Positions 43,236-51,750 of a stretch of DNA of 54,889 nt are shown here, piece after piece. The notes under the pieces are model-generated. The model made no database searches. It was not told where the DNA came from and saw nothing but the letters and a program-made list of their open reading frames with translations. The translations under genes and the position numbers were made by a program. This stretch comes from Clostridia bacterium. Lineage in GTDB: Bacteria > Bacillota > Clostridia > Oscillospirales > CAG-272. Each line of letters starts with the position of its first letter. The stretch's first letter is position 1. The stretch is from NCBI GenBank assembly GCA_017482355.1, contig JAFUNJ010000003.1, forward strand, positions 1-54,889, written 5' to 3'.

Positions 43236-44638
43236 AGCTGACTTCCTCCGTCTATTACGTAACCGGGAAATTGCGTAGGTGACGTTATTTCGCCTGATCT
43301 TATATCGGCGTAAAGGTCACCTATCGCCGTCCAGGTCGCAAGGTTTACTACTCCCGTTACGGGGAGTCCGACAAGATTCTGAACTGCAAGTACGGCGTTT
43401 CGTGTCTGTTCGTCGTAAACGCCGCTGTTGCCCGCCTCGGGAACCTCTGTGAACACCGTCGAAATTGCGTTCAGATAGGTTTGAAGCGGAACCATATAAT
43501 CACCGTCGAAGCCGAGCGTGATGAGAAAGCCGGGGTAGGGTCGGTAGGGCGCGAGAAGCTGATTATCGGGAAGCGACAGGATTATTGCGTTATATACGTC
43601 GAACATTCGGGCATAAGTGTTTTCGTCGATGATTCCCGTTTCCGGTATGCCGTAGGTTCTTTGAAAGCCGCGGACTGCTTGCTCGGTCTGAGAGTCGAAG
43701 ATGCCGTTGATTTCGACTGTGTTTACCGTGTCCTCGTACTGCGCTATGTAGTTTATCATATACTGGATCACTCTTATTTCATCGCCCTCGGCGCCGGGGG
43801 AGAGGGTGTTCGGAAAAATCTTTGGGATCTCGTTATAGGTGATCCCCTCGGACGATAGGTCGTTCAGGCGCTTTACGCTCGCGTATATCTGCTGGATTTT
43901 ATACCAGGTCGCACGCCCGACGATGCCGTCAACTGCGAGGTCGAATATACTTTGAAATTCGGTGACTGCGTCACGCGTTGCGACGTCGTAAAAGCCGTTT
44001 GGGTTCGGGATCTTCGGTATTGACGGAAAATTATTCGATATTCTGTTCAGCCGAAGCTGAACGAACGCGACGTCGTTACCTGTTGAGCCGAGGTTCAGGT
44101 TGCGGCGCGGCGCGGTCGTCGTTATTCCGCGTATCGGCGCATCGACGACGATGCTTATATCGTCTCCGTAGTATGTTTTGACGATCTCGACGGAGTTTTG
44201 CCCTTGCTCGGCGAGGCCGACACTGCCCCACTGAGATAAGCCGTTACAGGTTACGGTCGTGCCGTTACAGTACTGCGCGAAAAGCGGCTCAATGAAGCCG
44301 TCGCGGCGCAGGTAGTCGCTGAATATATCGTCTACTATGACTGAGACGGTATCGTATATATTTCTGCCGTTTATGAATGATTGGTCGATGGTAGTGGAGT
44401 TCGTTATGTCGAAGGGGTAACCGCGCGAACGGTAATATTCGGTATAGACACGGTTAAGGGCGAAGGATATCTGCGCGAGTATATTTGCGCGCAAGGAGCT
44501 TTCGGGCCAGGTTGGGTATATTTCGCTTGACGCAACGTTTTTTATGTAATCGGAGAAGGGGAGAGTGACGTTTTGCGCGTCGGCGTCCGGCTCGCCTAAA
44601 TGGACTGTTATGTTTTCGGGAATGTATGGGAAAGGCAT
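43232..44638 (-). CDS. SleC-like SpoIID and peptidoglycan-binding protein
   Basis: 468 residues from the ATG at 44638 (AGAGGTGATCT in front). Residues ~25-160 form a SpoIID-like lytic transglycosylase domain: PFSDYIKNVASSEIYPTWPE with candidate catalytic Glu39, SLRANILAQISFALNRVY, then CNGLSQWGSVGLAEQGQNSV and a TYYG ending, as in SpoIID/SleC. It is followed by three PG_binding_1 domains (~176-250, ~280-360, ~385-450). In C. difficile and C. perfringens SleC, a prodomain, SpoIID domain and binding domain are one chain that degrades spore cortex during germination. Here the N-terminal prodomain is a separate gene (44881). No signal peptide. Confidence 0.87.
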   Translation of the reverse strand: MPFPYIPENITVHLGEPDADAQNVTLPFSDYIKNVASSEIYPTWPESSLRANILAQISFALNRVYTEYYRSRGYPFDITNSTTIDQSFINGRNIYDTVSVIVDDIFSDYLRRDGFIEPLFAQYCNGTTVTCNGLSQWGSVGLAEQGQNSVEIVKTYYGDDISIVVDAPIRGITTTAPRRNLNLGSTGNDVAFVQLRLNRISNNFPSIPKIPNPNGFYDVATRDAVTEFQSIFDLAVDGIVGRATWYKIQQIYASVKRLNDLSSEGITYNEIPKIFPNTLSPGAEGDEIRVIQYMINYIAQYEDTVNTVEINGIFDSQTEQAVRGFQRTYGIPETGIIDENTYARMFDVYNAIILSLPDNQLLAPYRPYPGFLITLGFDGDYMVPLQTYLNAISTVFTEVPEAGNSGVYDEQTRNAVLAVQNLVGLPVTGVVNLATWTAIGDLYADIRSGEITSPTQFPGYVIDGGSQL

Positions 44639-44659
44639 TAGATCACCTCTGATAATTTT

Positions 44660-44880
44660 TTCGCATTTCTTTGCTCGTGCAAAGAAACGCTTGCAAAGAA
44701 ACACGCCAAGGAGACAACGGGCTTGAATTTTGCCTTCGCAAAATTCTGCACACGTTTTCTCCTTTGGAAACCTCTTTCGGTTTAAGGAAGATACGCCACG
44801 TTGTCTTGCCTTCCCCTCAGGGGAAGGTGTCTGCGACGAAGGAGCAGACGGATGAGGTGTTTTTTAGCAACGCAACCTCT
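44660..44880. repeat. Intergenic repeat between the two SleC-like genes
   Basis: About 220 bases with tandem and inverted motifs: CATTTCTTTGCTCGTGCAAA followed by GAAACGCTTGCAAAGAAACA, a TTTTGCCTTCGCAAAATT hairpin, a CCTTCCCCTCAGGGGAAGG hairpin, and GTCTGCGACGAAGGAGCAGAC. No gene is seen. This type of repeat is common between genes of gut Clostridia. Its position between the 131-aa gene and the SpoIID-like gene may reflect the breakpoint of a former SleC fusion. Confidence 0.7.
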
Positions 44881-45276
44881 TTATAAATTCGGCAACTCGC
44901 TATTCTCAAATCTCGTGAGGTCATTCGGCTGAAGCGTATTATCGCCGACGGCGATGGGAACGAGAAGCACCTGCTGTATTGCCGTTACGCCGTCGAAAAC
45001 GGGAATATTTGCGTTTACGACGTGGTAAAAGCCGTCCTTATCGGTGTCGATCGTATAGAAGCTTGAGACCTCGCCGCCGTCGACAACGAGTGAATTTTCC
45101 TTTGGCGGTGTCGGAAGCTCGATTATTTCTGACAGTCCTGCGTTATCTGTCAGCGTCACTGCAATGACCGTTCCCGTGTCCGACGAGCTTACCGTGACGA
45201 GCGCGCCCTCGACGGGAAGCGCACCACCTGCTGTTCTTACGTTTACTGTAATAAACCCTCTGCCTTGTTCTGCCAT
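44881..45276 (-). CDS. SleC prodomain-like protein (beta-sandwich)
   Basis: 131 residues. MAEQGRGFITVNVRTAGGAL PVEGALVTV-type opening, then strand-rich segments and LVVDGGEVSSFYTIDTDKDG, and a tail VAVGDNTLQPNDL-like with leucines and acidic residues. This is a carboxypeptidase-regulatory/transthyretin-like beta-sandwich and resembles the N-terminal prodomain of Clostridium SleC (opening of the type GxLTVxxxDxxxxxPIxGAxV). It has no signal peptide. GAAAGGAA precedes the ATG. It is first in the minus-strand group and diverges from spoIIAA; a spore-type promoter is possible upstream. Confidence 0.72.
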   Translation of the reverse strand: MAEQGRGFITVNVRTAGGALPVEGALVTVSSSDTGTVIAVTLTDNAGLSEIIELPTPPKENSLVVDGGEVSSFYTIDTDKDGFYHVVNANIPVFDGVTAIQQVLLVPIAVGDNTLQPNDLTRFENSELPNL

Positions 45277-45300
45277 GATTTCGTTCCTTTCGTTTTTTAC

Positions 45301-45329
45301 AGATTATGAAACGGCGGAAAAAATGTGAA
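45301..45329 (-). promoter_or_regulatory. Possible mother-cell sigma-E-type promoter
   Basis: Minus strand TTCACATT (45322-45329), 13-base spacer, CATAATCT (45301-45308), 24 bases upstream of the SleC prodomain-like gene. It resembles the sigma-E pattern (about ATATT, 14, CATACAnT) but is not a perfect match, and no strong TTGACA/TATAAT is seen for this gene. Weak evidence. Confidence 0.35.
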
Positions 45330-45415
45330 GGACAAACTTTTTTGATTCGCTGACCGAATATGACATTTTACGCGCTTGTATGGTAGTAAAATGTGCATAG
45401 AAAGGATGTGTGAAT

Positions 45416-45775
45416 ATGAACGGAAACGAACTCACAATAAATTATAAGCAGGTCAGCGTTGCGCTCGACGAGGATGGGGAATGCGTTTGCTATCTCCGCG
45501 GCGAGCTTGATCATCACAGCGTAAAGGAGATACGCGAGGTGATTGACTCCAAGCTGATAGATTACCGTCCAATGAGCGTTATTTTCGATCTCAGCGAGGT
45601 GACCTTTACCGATTCCGCGGGTCTCGGGCTTGTCCTCGGCAGATACACGAGGGTGAACGGTTACGGCGGAAAGCTTATGCTTATAAGCGTTCCCGACGAT
45701 TTTATGAAGATCCTGCGTCTGTCGGGGGCTGACAGATTTTTAACCATACGCGGTCGCGGCAACAAGACTGCATAA
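45416..45775 (+). CDS. spoIIAA: Anti-anti-sigma factor SpoIIAA
   Basis: 119 residues, STAS fold. LRGELDHHSVKEIRE and VIFDLSEVTFTDSAGLGLVL, where S67 in DSAG is the site phosphorylated by SpoIIAB (Ser58 in Bacillus). It binds SpoIIAB when unphosphorylated and frees sigma-F in the forespore. ATG at 45416 has AAAGGAT upstream; a GTG six bases earlier is also in frame. First gene of the spoIIA operon. Confidence 0.95.
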   Translation: MNGNELTINYKQVSVALDEDGECVCYLRGELDHHSVKEIREVIDSKLIDYRPMSVIFDLSEVTFTDSAGLGLVLGRYTRVNGYGGKLMLISVPDDFMKILRLSGADRFLTIRGRGNKTA

Positions 45776-45807
45776 TCCTGCCTTCGGGCAGTACATAGGA
45801 GAAAGAT

Positions 45808-46239
45808 ATGAAAAAGACACTTATAAATAAAATGAAGACCGTTTTTGACAGCGATTCGCGCAACGAAAGCTTTGCGCGTTATGCGGTGACTGCGTTTATT
45901 GCGCGGCTTGACCCTGACGTTGGTGAGCTTGCCGACATAAGGACCGCAGTTTCTGAGGCGGTAACGAACGCGATAATTCACGGCTATAAGAGCAAAGAGG
46001 GAAGCGTAGTAGTTGAGGTCAGGATCTATTCCGACAGGAGCGTCAGAATTACCGTCAGCGATCGCGGATGCGGTATAGAGGACATTGAGCAGGCGAAGTT
46101 GCCGCTGTTTACGACCGACGAAAGCGGTGAGCGCGGCGGTATGGGCTTTGCTATTATGGAGAGCTTTTCTGACCGTCTTAAGGTCAGGTCGGTCCTCGGA
46201 CGCGGAACGACGGTCACGATGACAAAGAAGCTGAAATGA
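45808..46239 (+). CDS. spoIIAB: Anti-sigma-F kinase SpoIIAB
   Basis: 143 residues. GHKL kinase fold: VSEAVTNAIIHGY (N box), VSDRGCGIED (G1), GERGGMGFAIMESFSD (G2 lid region). It binds sigma-F and phosphorylates SpoIIAA. GGAGAAAGAT precedes the ATG; the stop overlaps the sigF start (ATGA). Confidence 0.95.
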   Translation: MKKTLINKMKTVFDSDSRNESFARYAVTAFIARLDPDVGELADIRTAVSEAVTNAIIHGYKSKEGSVVVEVRIYSDRSVRITVSDRGCGIEDIEQAKLPLFTTDESGERGGMGFAIMESFSDRLKVRSVLGRGTTVTMTKKLK

Positions 46240-46952
46240 CGCGAGAGGAAAACATTGAGCTTGTAAAAGCCGCACAGGCGGGCGATCCTACGGCGCTCGA
46301 TACTCTCGTTTCGCAAAATATGGGTCTATGCAAAAGTATTGCGGTCAGATTCATGAATCGCGGAGTCGAGTACGACGATCTCGTTCAGCTTGCGTCTGTC
46401 GGTATGATAAAGGCGGTAAGGAGCTTTGATACCTCCTTCGGAACTGCCTTTTCGACCTACGCCGTTCCTCTCATAATCGGCGAGATACGGCGCTTTTTGC
46501 GCGACGACGGAATAGTCAAGGTCGGGCGGAATATCAAGCGCATAGGTACTGACGCTATGAAGAAAAAGGAGGAGTTTCTCCGCGAGCACGGGCGCGAGCC
46601 GAAGATGAGTGAGCTTTCAGAGCTTTGCGGCGTTCCGGTCGAGGAGCTTGTTTCTGCCCTTGACGCATCTTGTCCCGTTAAGTCGATCTACGAGCCGGTT
46701 GGAAGCGACAGTGACGGCGCATGTCTATGCGATCTTCTTTCCGATGACAGCGACGAGATCGGAAAGACGACCGATAAAATCGCTCTTGCCGAAGCCCTCA
46801 AAGCTCTGCCGGAAACGCAGAGAAAGCTTATATATTTAAGGTACGTAAAGGAAATGTCGCAGGCGAATACGGGACGCATTTTAGGTATGACGCAGGTCAA
46901 GGTATCGCGCGAGGAGAAGAAGATCATTGAGGCGCTGAGACGTGCTTTGTAG
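46236..46952 (+). CDS. sigF: Forespore sigma factor SigF
   Basis: 238 residues. Region 2: YDDLVQLASVGMIKAVRSFD, then FSTYAVPLIIGEIRRFLRDDG, the hallmark of SigF/SigG/SigB-type factors; region 3 (REPKMSELSELCGVPVEEL) and region 4 with YLRYVKEMSQANTGRILGMT and QVKVSREEKKI. The operon context and ATGA coupling to spoIIAB make it SigF rather than SigG. It drives early forespore genes. Confidence 0.96.
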   Translation: MTREENIELVKAAQAGDPTALDTLVSQNMGLCKSIAVRFMNRGVEYDDLVQLASVGMIKAVRSFDTSFGTAFSTYAVPLIIGEIRRFLRDDGIVKVGRNIKRIGTDAMKKKEEFLREHGREPKMSELSELCGVPVEELVSALDASCPVKSIYEPVGSDSDGACLCDLLSDDSDEIGKTTDKIALAEALKALPETQRKLIYLRYVKEMSQANTGRILGMTQVKVSREEKKIIEALRRAL

Positions 46953-47032
46953 TTTTCTCTGTTATTTGTCATAAAAGCCAATAGAGAGAAACAAAATTCG
47001 GGAATATTCAGCGTTATTTTTTAAAAAAATCA

Positions 47033-47061
47033 TTGACAAACTCGAAACGGTTGTGTATAAT
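47033..47061 (+). promoter_or_regulatory. SigA promoter of yceD-rpmF
   Basis: TTGACA (47033-47038), 17-bp spacer, TATAAT (47056-47061). It overlaps the in-frame ATG at 47033, showing that the true yceD start is further downstream. Confidence 0.88.
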
Positions 47062-47104
47062 ATATGTTGCGACATTTTGTAAAGAGATGAAAAAGGAAGA
47101 TTTT

Positions 47105-47620
47105 ATGCGTGTTGATATGACCCCGATCCTTACGGGAAAGACGGACAAGATCCCCTTCGTTTTCGATTATGAAGACGCGGCAGAGCTTTTTTCCGAGGTT
47201 TCCTTTGACGGTCCCGTTCATATTGACGGTGTGATCACGGAACGCTCCGGCTGTATGCTTCTCACGCTGAAGGCAAGCGTTTCTTATACTACCGAGTGCG
47301 CAAGATGCTTAAAGGAGCTTCATCGCTCCCTCACCTTTGATCTCTCAAAAAATGCGGCGGTAAGCGGTTCGCTTGAGGGCGATGATAACGACGATTACGT
47401 CATTGTCGAAAATTCGGTTCTTGATCTGCGCGACCCTGTTGAGGAGCTTCTGTTCCTTGAGCTTCCGTCAAGAGATCTCTGCTCGGACGATTGTCAGGGA
47501 CTTTGTCCTAAGTGCGGCAAGGATCTCAATGAAGGAAAATGTAACTGCGAGACGAAGGAGATAGATCCCCGTCTTGAGGTTCTTAAAAAGTTCCTTCAGA
47601 ATAACGATGATAATAATTAA
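47105..47620 (+). CDS. DUF177/YceD 23S rRNA accumulation protein
   Basis: 171 residues from the ATG at 47105 (AAGGAAG in front). DUF177 features: a first strand-rich half, the [15 protein letters not shown] cysteine pair in the middle, and a C-terminal [20 protein letters not shown] with CNC, a Cys cluster typical of Firmicutes YceD. The family is needed for normal 23S rRNA accumulation and is regularly encoded directly before rpmF, as here (23 bases between). Confidence 0.9.
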   Translation: MRVDMTPILTGKTDKIPFVFDYEDAAELFSEVSFDGPVHIDGVITERSGCMLLTLKASVSYTTECARCLKELHRSLTFDLSKNAAVSGSLEGDDNDDYVIVENSVLDLRDPVEELLFLELPSRDLCSDDCQGLCPKCGKDLNEGKCNCETKEIDPRLEVLKKFLQNNDDNN

Positions 47621-47643
47621 CCACTTTGAAGGAGGTGCTAAAT

Positions 47644-47829
47644 ATGGCAGTACCGAAGAGAAAAGTATCGAAGGCAAGACGTGACAAAAGACGCTCCAGC
47701 ACTTGGAAGCTCGACCTTCCCGGAATGACCACGTGCCCTAAGTGCGGAGAGGCAGTTCTTCGTCACAGAGTATGCAAGGCATGCGGAACCTACGCCGGCA
47801 AGGAGATCGTTGCAGTAGATAACGACTGA
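47644..47829 (+). CDS. rpmF: Ribosomal protein bL32 (zinc-binding form)
   Basis: 61 residues: [19 protein letters not shown], a TWKLDLPG core, and CPKCGE ... CKACG zinc ribbon (four Cys). GGAGGTG precedes the ATG. Full length. Confidence 0.97.
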   Translation: MAVPKRKVSKARRDKRRSSTWKLDLPGMTTCPKCGEAVLRHRVCKACGTYAGKEIVAVDND

Positions 47830-47851
47830 TAGCGAAGTTTTTGCACGAATA

Positions 47852-47883
47852 AGCCCGCCGCGTAATTGCGGAGGGCTTTGTTT
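47852..47883 (+). terminator. Intrinsic terminator of yceD-rpmF
   Basis: Stem AGCCCGCCGC / GCGGAGGGCT (with mismatches) and a 6-base loop, then TTGTTT. Confidence 0.8.
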
Positions 47884-47929
47884 CGTCAGTGGGGTAACCC
47901 AAAAATTTTAACAAAGGAGGGCTTGCTTT

Positions 47930-49237
47930 ATGGTTCTCATAGATGACGTTCTTCCCGGCTCAGCCGCCGATGAAGCAGGCGTTAAGCGCGGAGATTACCT
48001 TATCAGAATTAACGGCAAGGACATAAACGACGTTCTTGACTATCGTTACTATATTACAGAGCCGAGAGTGAAGCTCCTTCTTCACCGCGGCCCCGAGCTT
48101 CTTAACGTTGCGATCAGAAAGCCGCAGTACGATGATATCGGTCTTGTTTTCAATACCTTCTTGATGGATGAAAAGAAGTCGTGCAAGAATAAGTGCATCT
48201 TCTGCTTCATTGATCAGCTTCCGAAGGGAATGAGAAAGCCGCTTTATTTCAAGGACGACGACTCGCGTCTGTCGTTCCTTATGGGCAACTATATCACGCT
48301 TACCAATATGGACGAGCACGATATCGAGCGCATTATAAAGATGAAGATGTCGCCGATAAATATATCGGTACATACGACTGATCCAGAGCTTCGCTGTAAG
48401 ATGCTGAGCAACCGATTTGCCGGCTCCTGCTACGAGACGATGAAGCGTTTTGCTGAGGCGGGGATCGAGATGCACTGCCAGATCGTCCTTTGCAAGGGCG
48501 TAAACGACGGTGCGCAGCTTATGAAGAGCATGAGAGACTTAGCTGACCTTTATCCTGCCGTAAATTCCGTTTCGATAGTTCCTGCAGGAATTACGAAGCA
48601 CAGAGAGGGACTTTTTCCGCTTACTCCATTTACGAGCGAGGAAGCGTCGAAGATAATCGCGCAGGTCGAGGGATTTGCCGAAAGCTGTCTATCAAAATAC
48701 GGAAGCAGGATCTTCTTCTGCGCCGACGAGCTTTATCTTTCAGCGAAAAAGAAATTCCCGAGGGGCGATTACTACGAGGGATATTCACAGATAGAAAACG
48801 GCGTCGGAATGGTCAGATCCTTCTCGGACGAGTTTGCGTTGGCACTCAAGGATATAAACGATTTCGATCCGAAGCGCGAGCGTCACTTGTCGCTTGCGAC
48901 GGGAGTTGCCGCTTATCCGCTTATTTCGTTTATGGCGGAGGAGCTGAAGAAGCGTTGCCGCAATCTCGATATTAACGTATACGAGATAAAGAACGACTTT
49001 TTCGGCGAGAATATCACAGTTGCCGGACTTATAACCGGCAAGGACCTTTACGAGCAGCTTTGGGATAAGAAGCTAGGCAAGACGCTGTTTTTACCGTCTG
49101 TCATGCTTCGTCATGAGAAGGACAGATTCCTTGACGATGTCAGCCCGAGATGGCTTGAGGAAAAGCTGAACGTAAATATTGAATTTATTGATACCGACGG
49201 ATTTGATTTCGTCGAAAAGATCTTAACGCTGTCTTGA
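47930..49237 (+). CDS. DUF512 radical-SAM/PDZ protein
   Basis: 435 residues. N-terminal PDZ-like domain (1-70, LPGSAADEAGVKRGDYLIRI). A radical-SAM-like core with C85, C89, C92 (CKNKCIFCF), so a potential 4Fe-4S cluster; then the DUF512 C-terminal domain. Found next to der in many Firmicutes, as here; the product of its reaction is unknown. AGGAGGG precedes the ATG. Only 13 bases to der. Confidence 0.92.
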   Translation: MVLIDDVLPGSAADEAGVKRGDYLIRINGKDINDVLDYRYYITEPRVKLLLHRGPELLNVAIRKPQYDDIGLVFNTFLMDEKKSCKNKCIFCFIDQLPKGMRKPLYFKDDDSRLSFLMGNYITLTNMDEHDIERIIKMKMSPINISVHTTDPELRCKMLSNRFAGSCYETMKRFAEAGIEMHCQIVLCKGVNDGAQLMKSMRDLADLYPAVNSVSIVPAGITKHREGLFPLTPFTSEEASKIIAQVEGFAESCLSKYGSRIFFCADELYLSAKKKFPRGDYYEGYSQIENGVGMVRSFSDEFALALKDINDFDPKRERHLSLATGVAAYPLISFMAEELKKRCRNLDINVYEIKNDFFGENITVAGLITGKDLYEQLWDKKLGKTLFLPSVMLRHEKDRFLDDVSPRWLEEKLNVNIEFIDTDGFDFVEKILTLS

Positions 49238-49250
49238 AGGAGGAGATACT

Positions 49251-50591
49251 GTGAGTACACCTGTAGTTGCAATAGTCGGACGTCCTAACGTCGGCAAGAG
49301 TACGCTTTTTAATAAACTTACGGGCAAGCGTATCTCTATCGTCGAGGATACTCCCGGCGTTACCCGTGACAGAATTTATCACGAAACAGAATGGAGAGGC
49401 AGAAAGCTTCTTCTTATTGATACGGGCGGAATTGAGCCCAGAACCGATAACGCGATGCTCAAGTATATGCGCCGTCAGGCGGAGACCGCTATTGAGACGG
49501 CTGACGTTATCGTGTTCCTCACCGACGTAAACGTCGGCATGCTCGACGAGGACAGACAGATCGCTTCTCTCCTTATGAGGAGCGGAAAGCCCGTCGTTTT
49601 AGCGGTAAACAAGGTCGACCGCGTCGGTATGCCTCCTGCGGAGTTTTACGAGTTCTATCAGCTCGGCTTCAAGGACGATCCGATCCCGATCTCGGCTCTT
49701 CACGGTACCGGCTCGGGCGATCTGCTTGACGTTGTGCTTGCGTACTGTCCCGATGATGACGGAAATGACGAGGGCGAGCTTGATGAAAATATCAAGGTCG
49801 CAGTAATCGGTAAGCCGAACGCAGGAAAATCCTCGATAATCAACAAGCTTCTCGGCACAGAGCGCCTTATCGTTTCCGACGTTGCGGGAACGACAAGAGA
49901 CGCAATAGATACCGCGCTCGAAAATGAGCACGGAAAGTACGTCCTTATTGATACCGCAGGAATACGCCGTCAGAGCAAGGTCGACGATCCTATTGAAAAA
50001 TACAGCGTTCTCCGCGCAAAGCTTGCAGTCGAGAGAGCGGACGTTTGCGTTATCATGATAGACGCGAACGAGGGAATTACCGAGCAGGACGAAAGAATTG
50101 CAGGTATTGCCCACGAGGCAGGAAAGCCGTCGGTCATTTGTATCAACAAATGGGATCTTATCGAAAAGGATAATAATACCGTCAAGGAATTTACCGAAAA
50201 GGTATATCAGGCGTTCTCTTATATGACTTACGCAGAGGTCATTTACCTTTCAGCAAAGACGGGTCAGCGCGTTGACAAGCTTTACGGTCTTATAAACGAT
50301 GCGTACGAGCAGAGCAGACGCCGCATTACGACGGGAATTCTCAACGACGTTCTTTCCGACGCTACGGCTCGCGTTCAGCCGCCGTCCGATAAGGGAAAGT
50401 ATCTCAAGGTCTACTATATGACGCAGATAGGCGTTCAGCCGCCTACCTTCGTAATATTCTGTAATTCCGTTGAGCTTTTCCATTTCTCGTATAGAAGATA
50501 TATTGAAAACTGTCTGCGCGATACCTTTGGATTCAAGGGCACGCCGATCAAGATCATAATCCGCGAACGCGGGGAGGATAGTGGAAAATGA
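49251..50591 (+). CDS. der: Ribosome assembly GTPase Der
   Basis: 446 residues, two G domains in tandem and a KH-like C-terminal domain. First G1 GRPNVGKST (about residue 9), second GKPNAGKSS (about 187), each followed by DTxG and NKxD. Required for 50S subunit assembly. GTG start at 49251 with GGAGGAG. The stop overlaps the plsY start (ATGA). Confidence 0.97.
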   Translation: MSTPVVAIVGRPNVGKSTLFNKLTGKRISIVEDTPGVTRDRIYHETEWRGRKLLLIDTGGIEPRTDNAMLKYMRRQAETAIETADVIVFLTDVNVGMLDEDRQIASLLMRSGKPVVLAVNKVDRVGMPPAEFYEFYQLGFKDDPIPISALHGTGSGDLLDVVLAYCPDDDGNDEGELDENIKVAVIGKPNAGKSSIINKLLGTERLIVSDVAGTTRDAIDTALENEHGKYVLIDTAGIRRQSKVDDPIEKYSVLRAKLAVERADVCVIMIDANEGITEQDERIAGIAHEAGKPSVICINKWDLIEKDNNTVKEFTEKVYQAFSYMTYAEVIYLSAKTGQRVDKLYGLINDAYEQSRRRITTGILNDVLSDATARVQPPSDKGKYLKVYYMTQIGVQPPTFVIFCNSVELFHFSYRRYIENCLRDTFGFKGTPIKIIIRERGEDSGK

Positions 50592-51364
50592 TGCTTTTTA
50601 ACGCCGTTACTACCGCAAGCGATCTTGAAAAGCTTGAAGCTTATAAAAGCTACATTACGTACCGTTACGCACACGGTCCGCTTGGACTTATGATGCTTGA
50701 AGGAAAACTGGATGGGTGGATATATTATATGATAGGAATTGCTATTGCCGTCCTCGGTTATTTTCTCGGAAGCATGAATTTCGCGGTGATAATCTCGAAG
50801 ATCAAATTCCACGAGGACATAAGAACTAAGGGAAGCGGAAACGCCGGCGCTACCAATATGTCGCGTACATACGGTAAGGCGGCAGGAATCGCTACGCTTG
50901 CAGGTGATATTCTTAAGACTGTTATCCCTGTTTTGGTTGCGAAATTTCTTGTTGGAGAGGTGTTCGGATATCTTACGGGACTTATGTGTGCCCTCGGTCA
51001 CGCTTTCCCATGTTACTACAAGTTTAAGGGCGGAAAGTGCGTAGCCGTTACCGCGGCTGTGCTTCTTGTTATGGAGCCGATCGCTTTCCTGTTCCTGTTC
51101 ATAATATTCGCAGCAGTTCTTCTCGCTACGAAATACGTTTCGCTCGCTTCAATATTTTCCGCGCTTGTTTCCCCCGTTATAGTGCATAATTTTATTAAGA
51201 ATAAATGCCACGGCGGAAACCATATCGGAAGTATCTTTTTGATCCTGCAGTGCTTGCTTGTCGTATTCCTTCACAGAGAGAATATTAAGCGCTTGCTTGA
51301 CGGAAAAGAGAATAAATTTTCCTTCAAAAAGAAAAAAACCGAAAATAATGGCAAGGAAAAATAA
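50588..51364 (+). CDS. plsY: Acyl-phosphate glycerol-3-P acyltransferase PlsY
   Basis: 258 residues as an ORF. The PlsY core begins at about residue 48 (MIGIAIAVLGYFLGSMNFAV), with five or so membrane segments, the GSGNAGATN motif, GKxCKV-like KGGKCVAV, and a late GNHIGS-like HGGNHIGS. It acylates glycerol-3-phosphate in phospholipid synthesis. Most PlsY proteins have about 200 residues; here an extra ~47-residue N-terminus has no known counterpart. A downstream ATG (about 50729) could be the real start, but its Shine-Dalgarno is weak, while the upstream ATG overlaps the der stop. Confidence 0.9.
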   Translation: MMLFNAVTTASDLEKLEAYKSYITYRYAHGPLGLMMLEGKLDGWIYYMIGIAIAVLGYFLGSMNFAVIISKIKFHEDIRTKGSGNAGATNMSRTYGKAAGIATLAGDILKTVIPVLVAKFLVGEVFGYLTGLMCALGHAFPCYYKFKGGKCVAVTAAVLLVMEPIAFLFLFIIFAAVLLATKYVSLASIFSALVSPVIVHNFIKNKCHGGNHIGSIFLILQCLLVVFLHRENIKRLLDGKENKFSFKKKKTENNGKEK

Positions 51365-51382
51365 TTTTTTTGAAAAAGAGTA

Positions 51383-51411
51383 TTGCATTTTTTCAAAAGC
51401 TGTGATATACT
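51383..51411 (+). promoter_or_regulatory. SigA promoter of rpmB
   Basis: TTGCAT (51383-51388), 17-bp spacer, TATACT (51406-51411). Confidence 0.85.
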
Positions 51412-51479
51412 TATCGGGTATGAATTTCTAAATAAGAAATAATTGATTAATTTCGGATATATGGATGGAGGTGTCCTAA

Positions 51480-51665
51480 ATGGCAAAGTGTGATATCTGC
51501 GGCAAGGGCGTTGTTTTTGGTCTTAACGTTTCCCATTCCAACCGCAAAACCAGCAGAACCTGGAAGCCCAACGTAAGAAAGGTTAAGGCAGTTGTAAACG
51601 GTACTAACAAGACCGTTCACGTATGCTCCCGTTGCCTGCGCTCGGGTAAAGTAGAAAGAGCTTAA
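51480..51665 (+). CDS. rpmB: Ribosomal protein bL28
   Basis: 61 residues: MAKCDICGKGVVFGLNVSHS, TSRTWKPNVRKVKAVVNG and CSRCLRSGKVERA. The CxxC pairs (CDIC and CSRC) show the zinc-binding form. GGAGGTG precedes the ATG. Confidence 0.97.
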   Translation: MAKCDICGKGVVFGLNVSHSNRKTSRTWKPNVRKVKAVVNGTNKTVHVCSRCLRSGKVERA

Positions 51666-51703
51666 TAAGAAAGAGCCAAAACAGCTCTATAACTATGCTC
51701 AAA

Positions 51704-51739
51704 CGACCGAATGGCAACGATTTGCCGTTCGGTCTTTTT
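51704..51739 (+). terminator. Intrinsic terminator of rpmB
   Basis: Stem GACCGAA(T)GGCA / TGCC(G)TTCGGTC, then TTTTT. Confidence 0.88.
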
Positions 51740-51750
51740 CTTGGTGAAAT

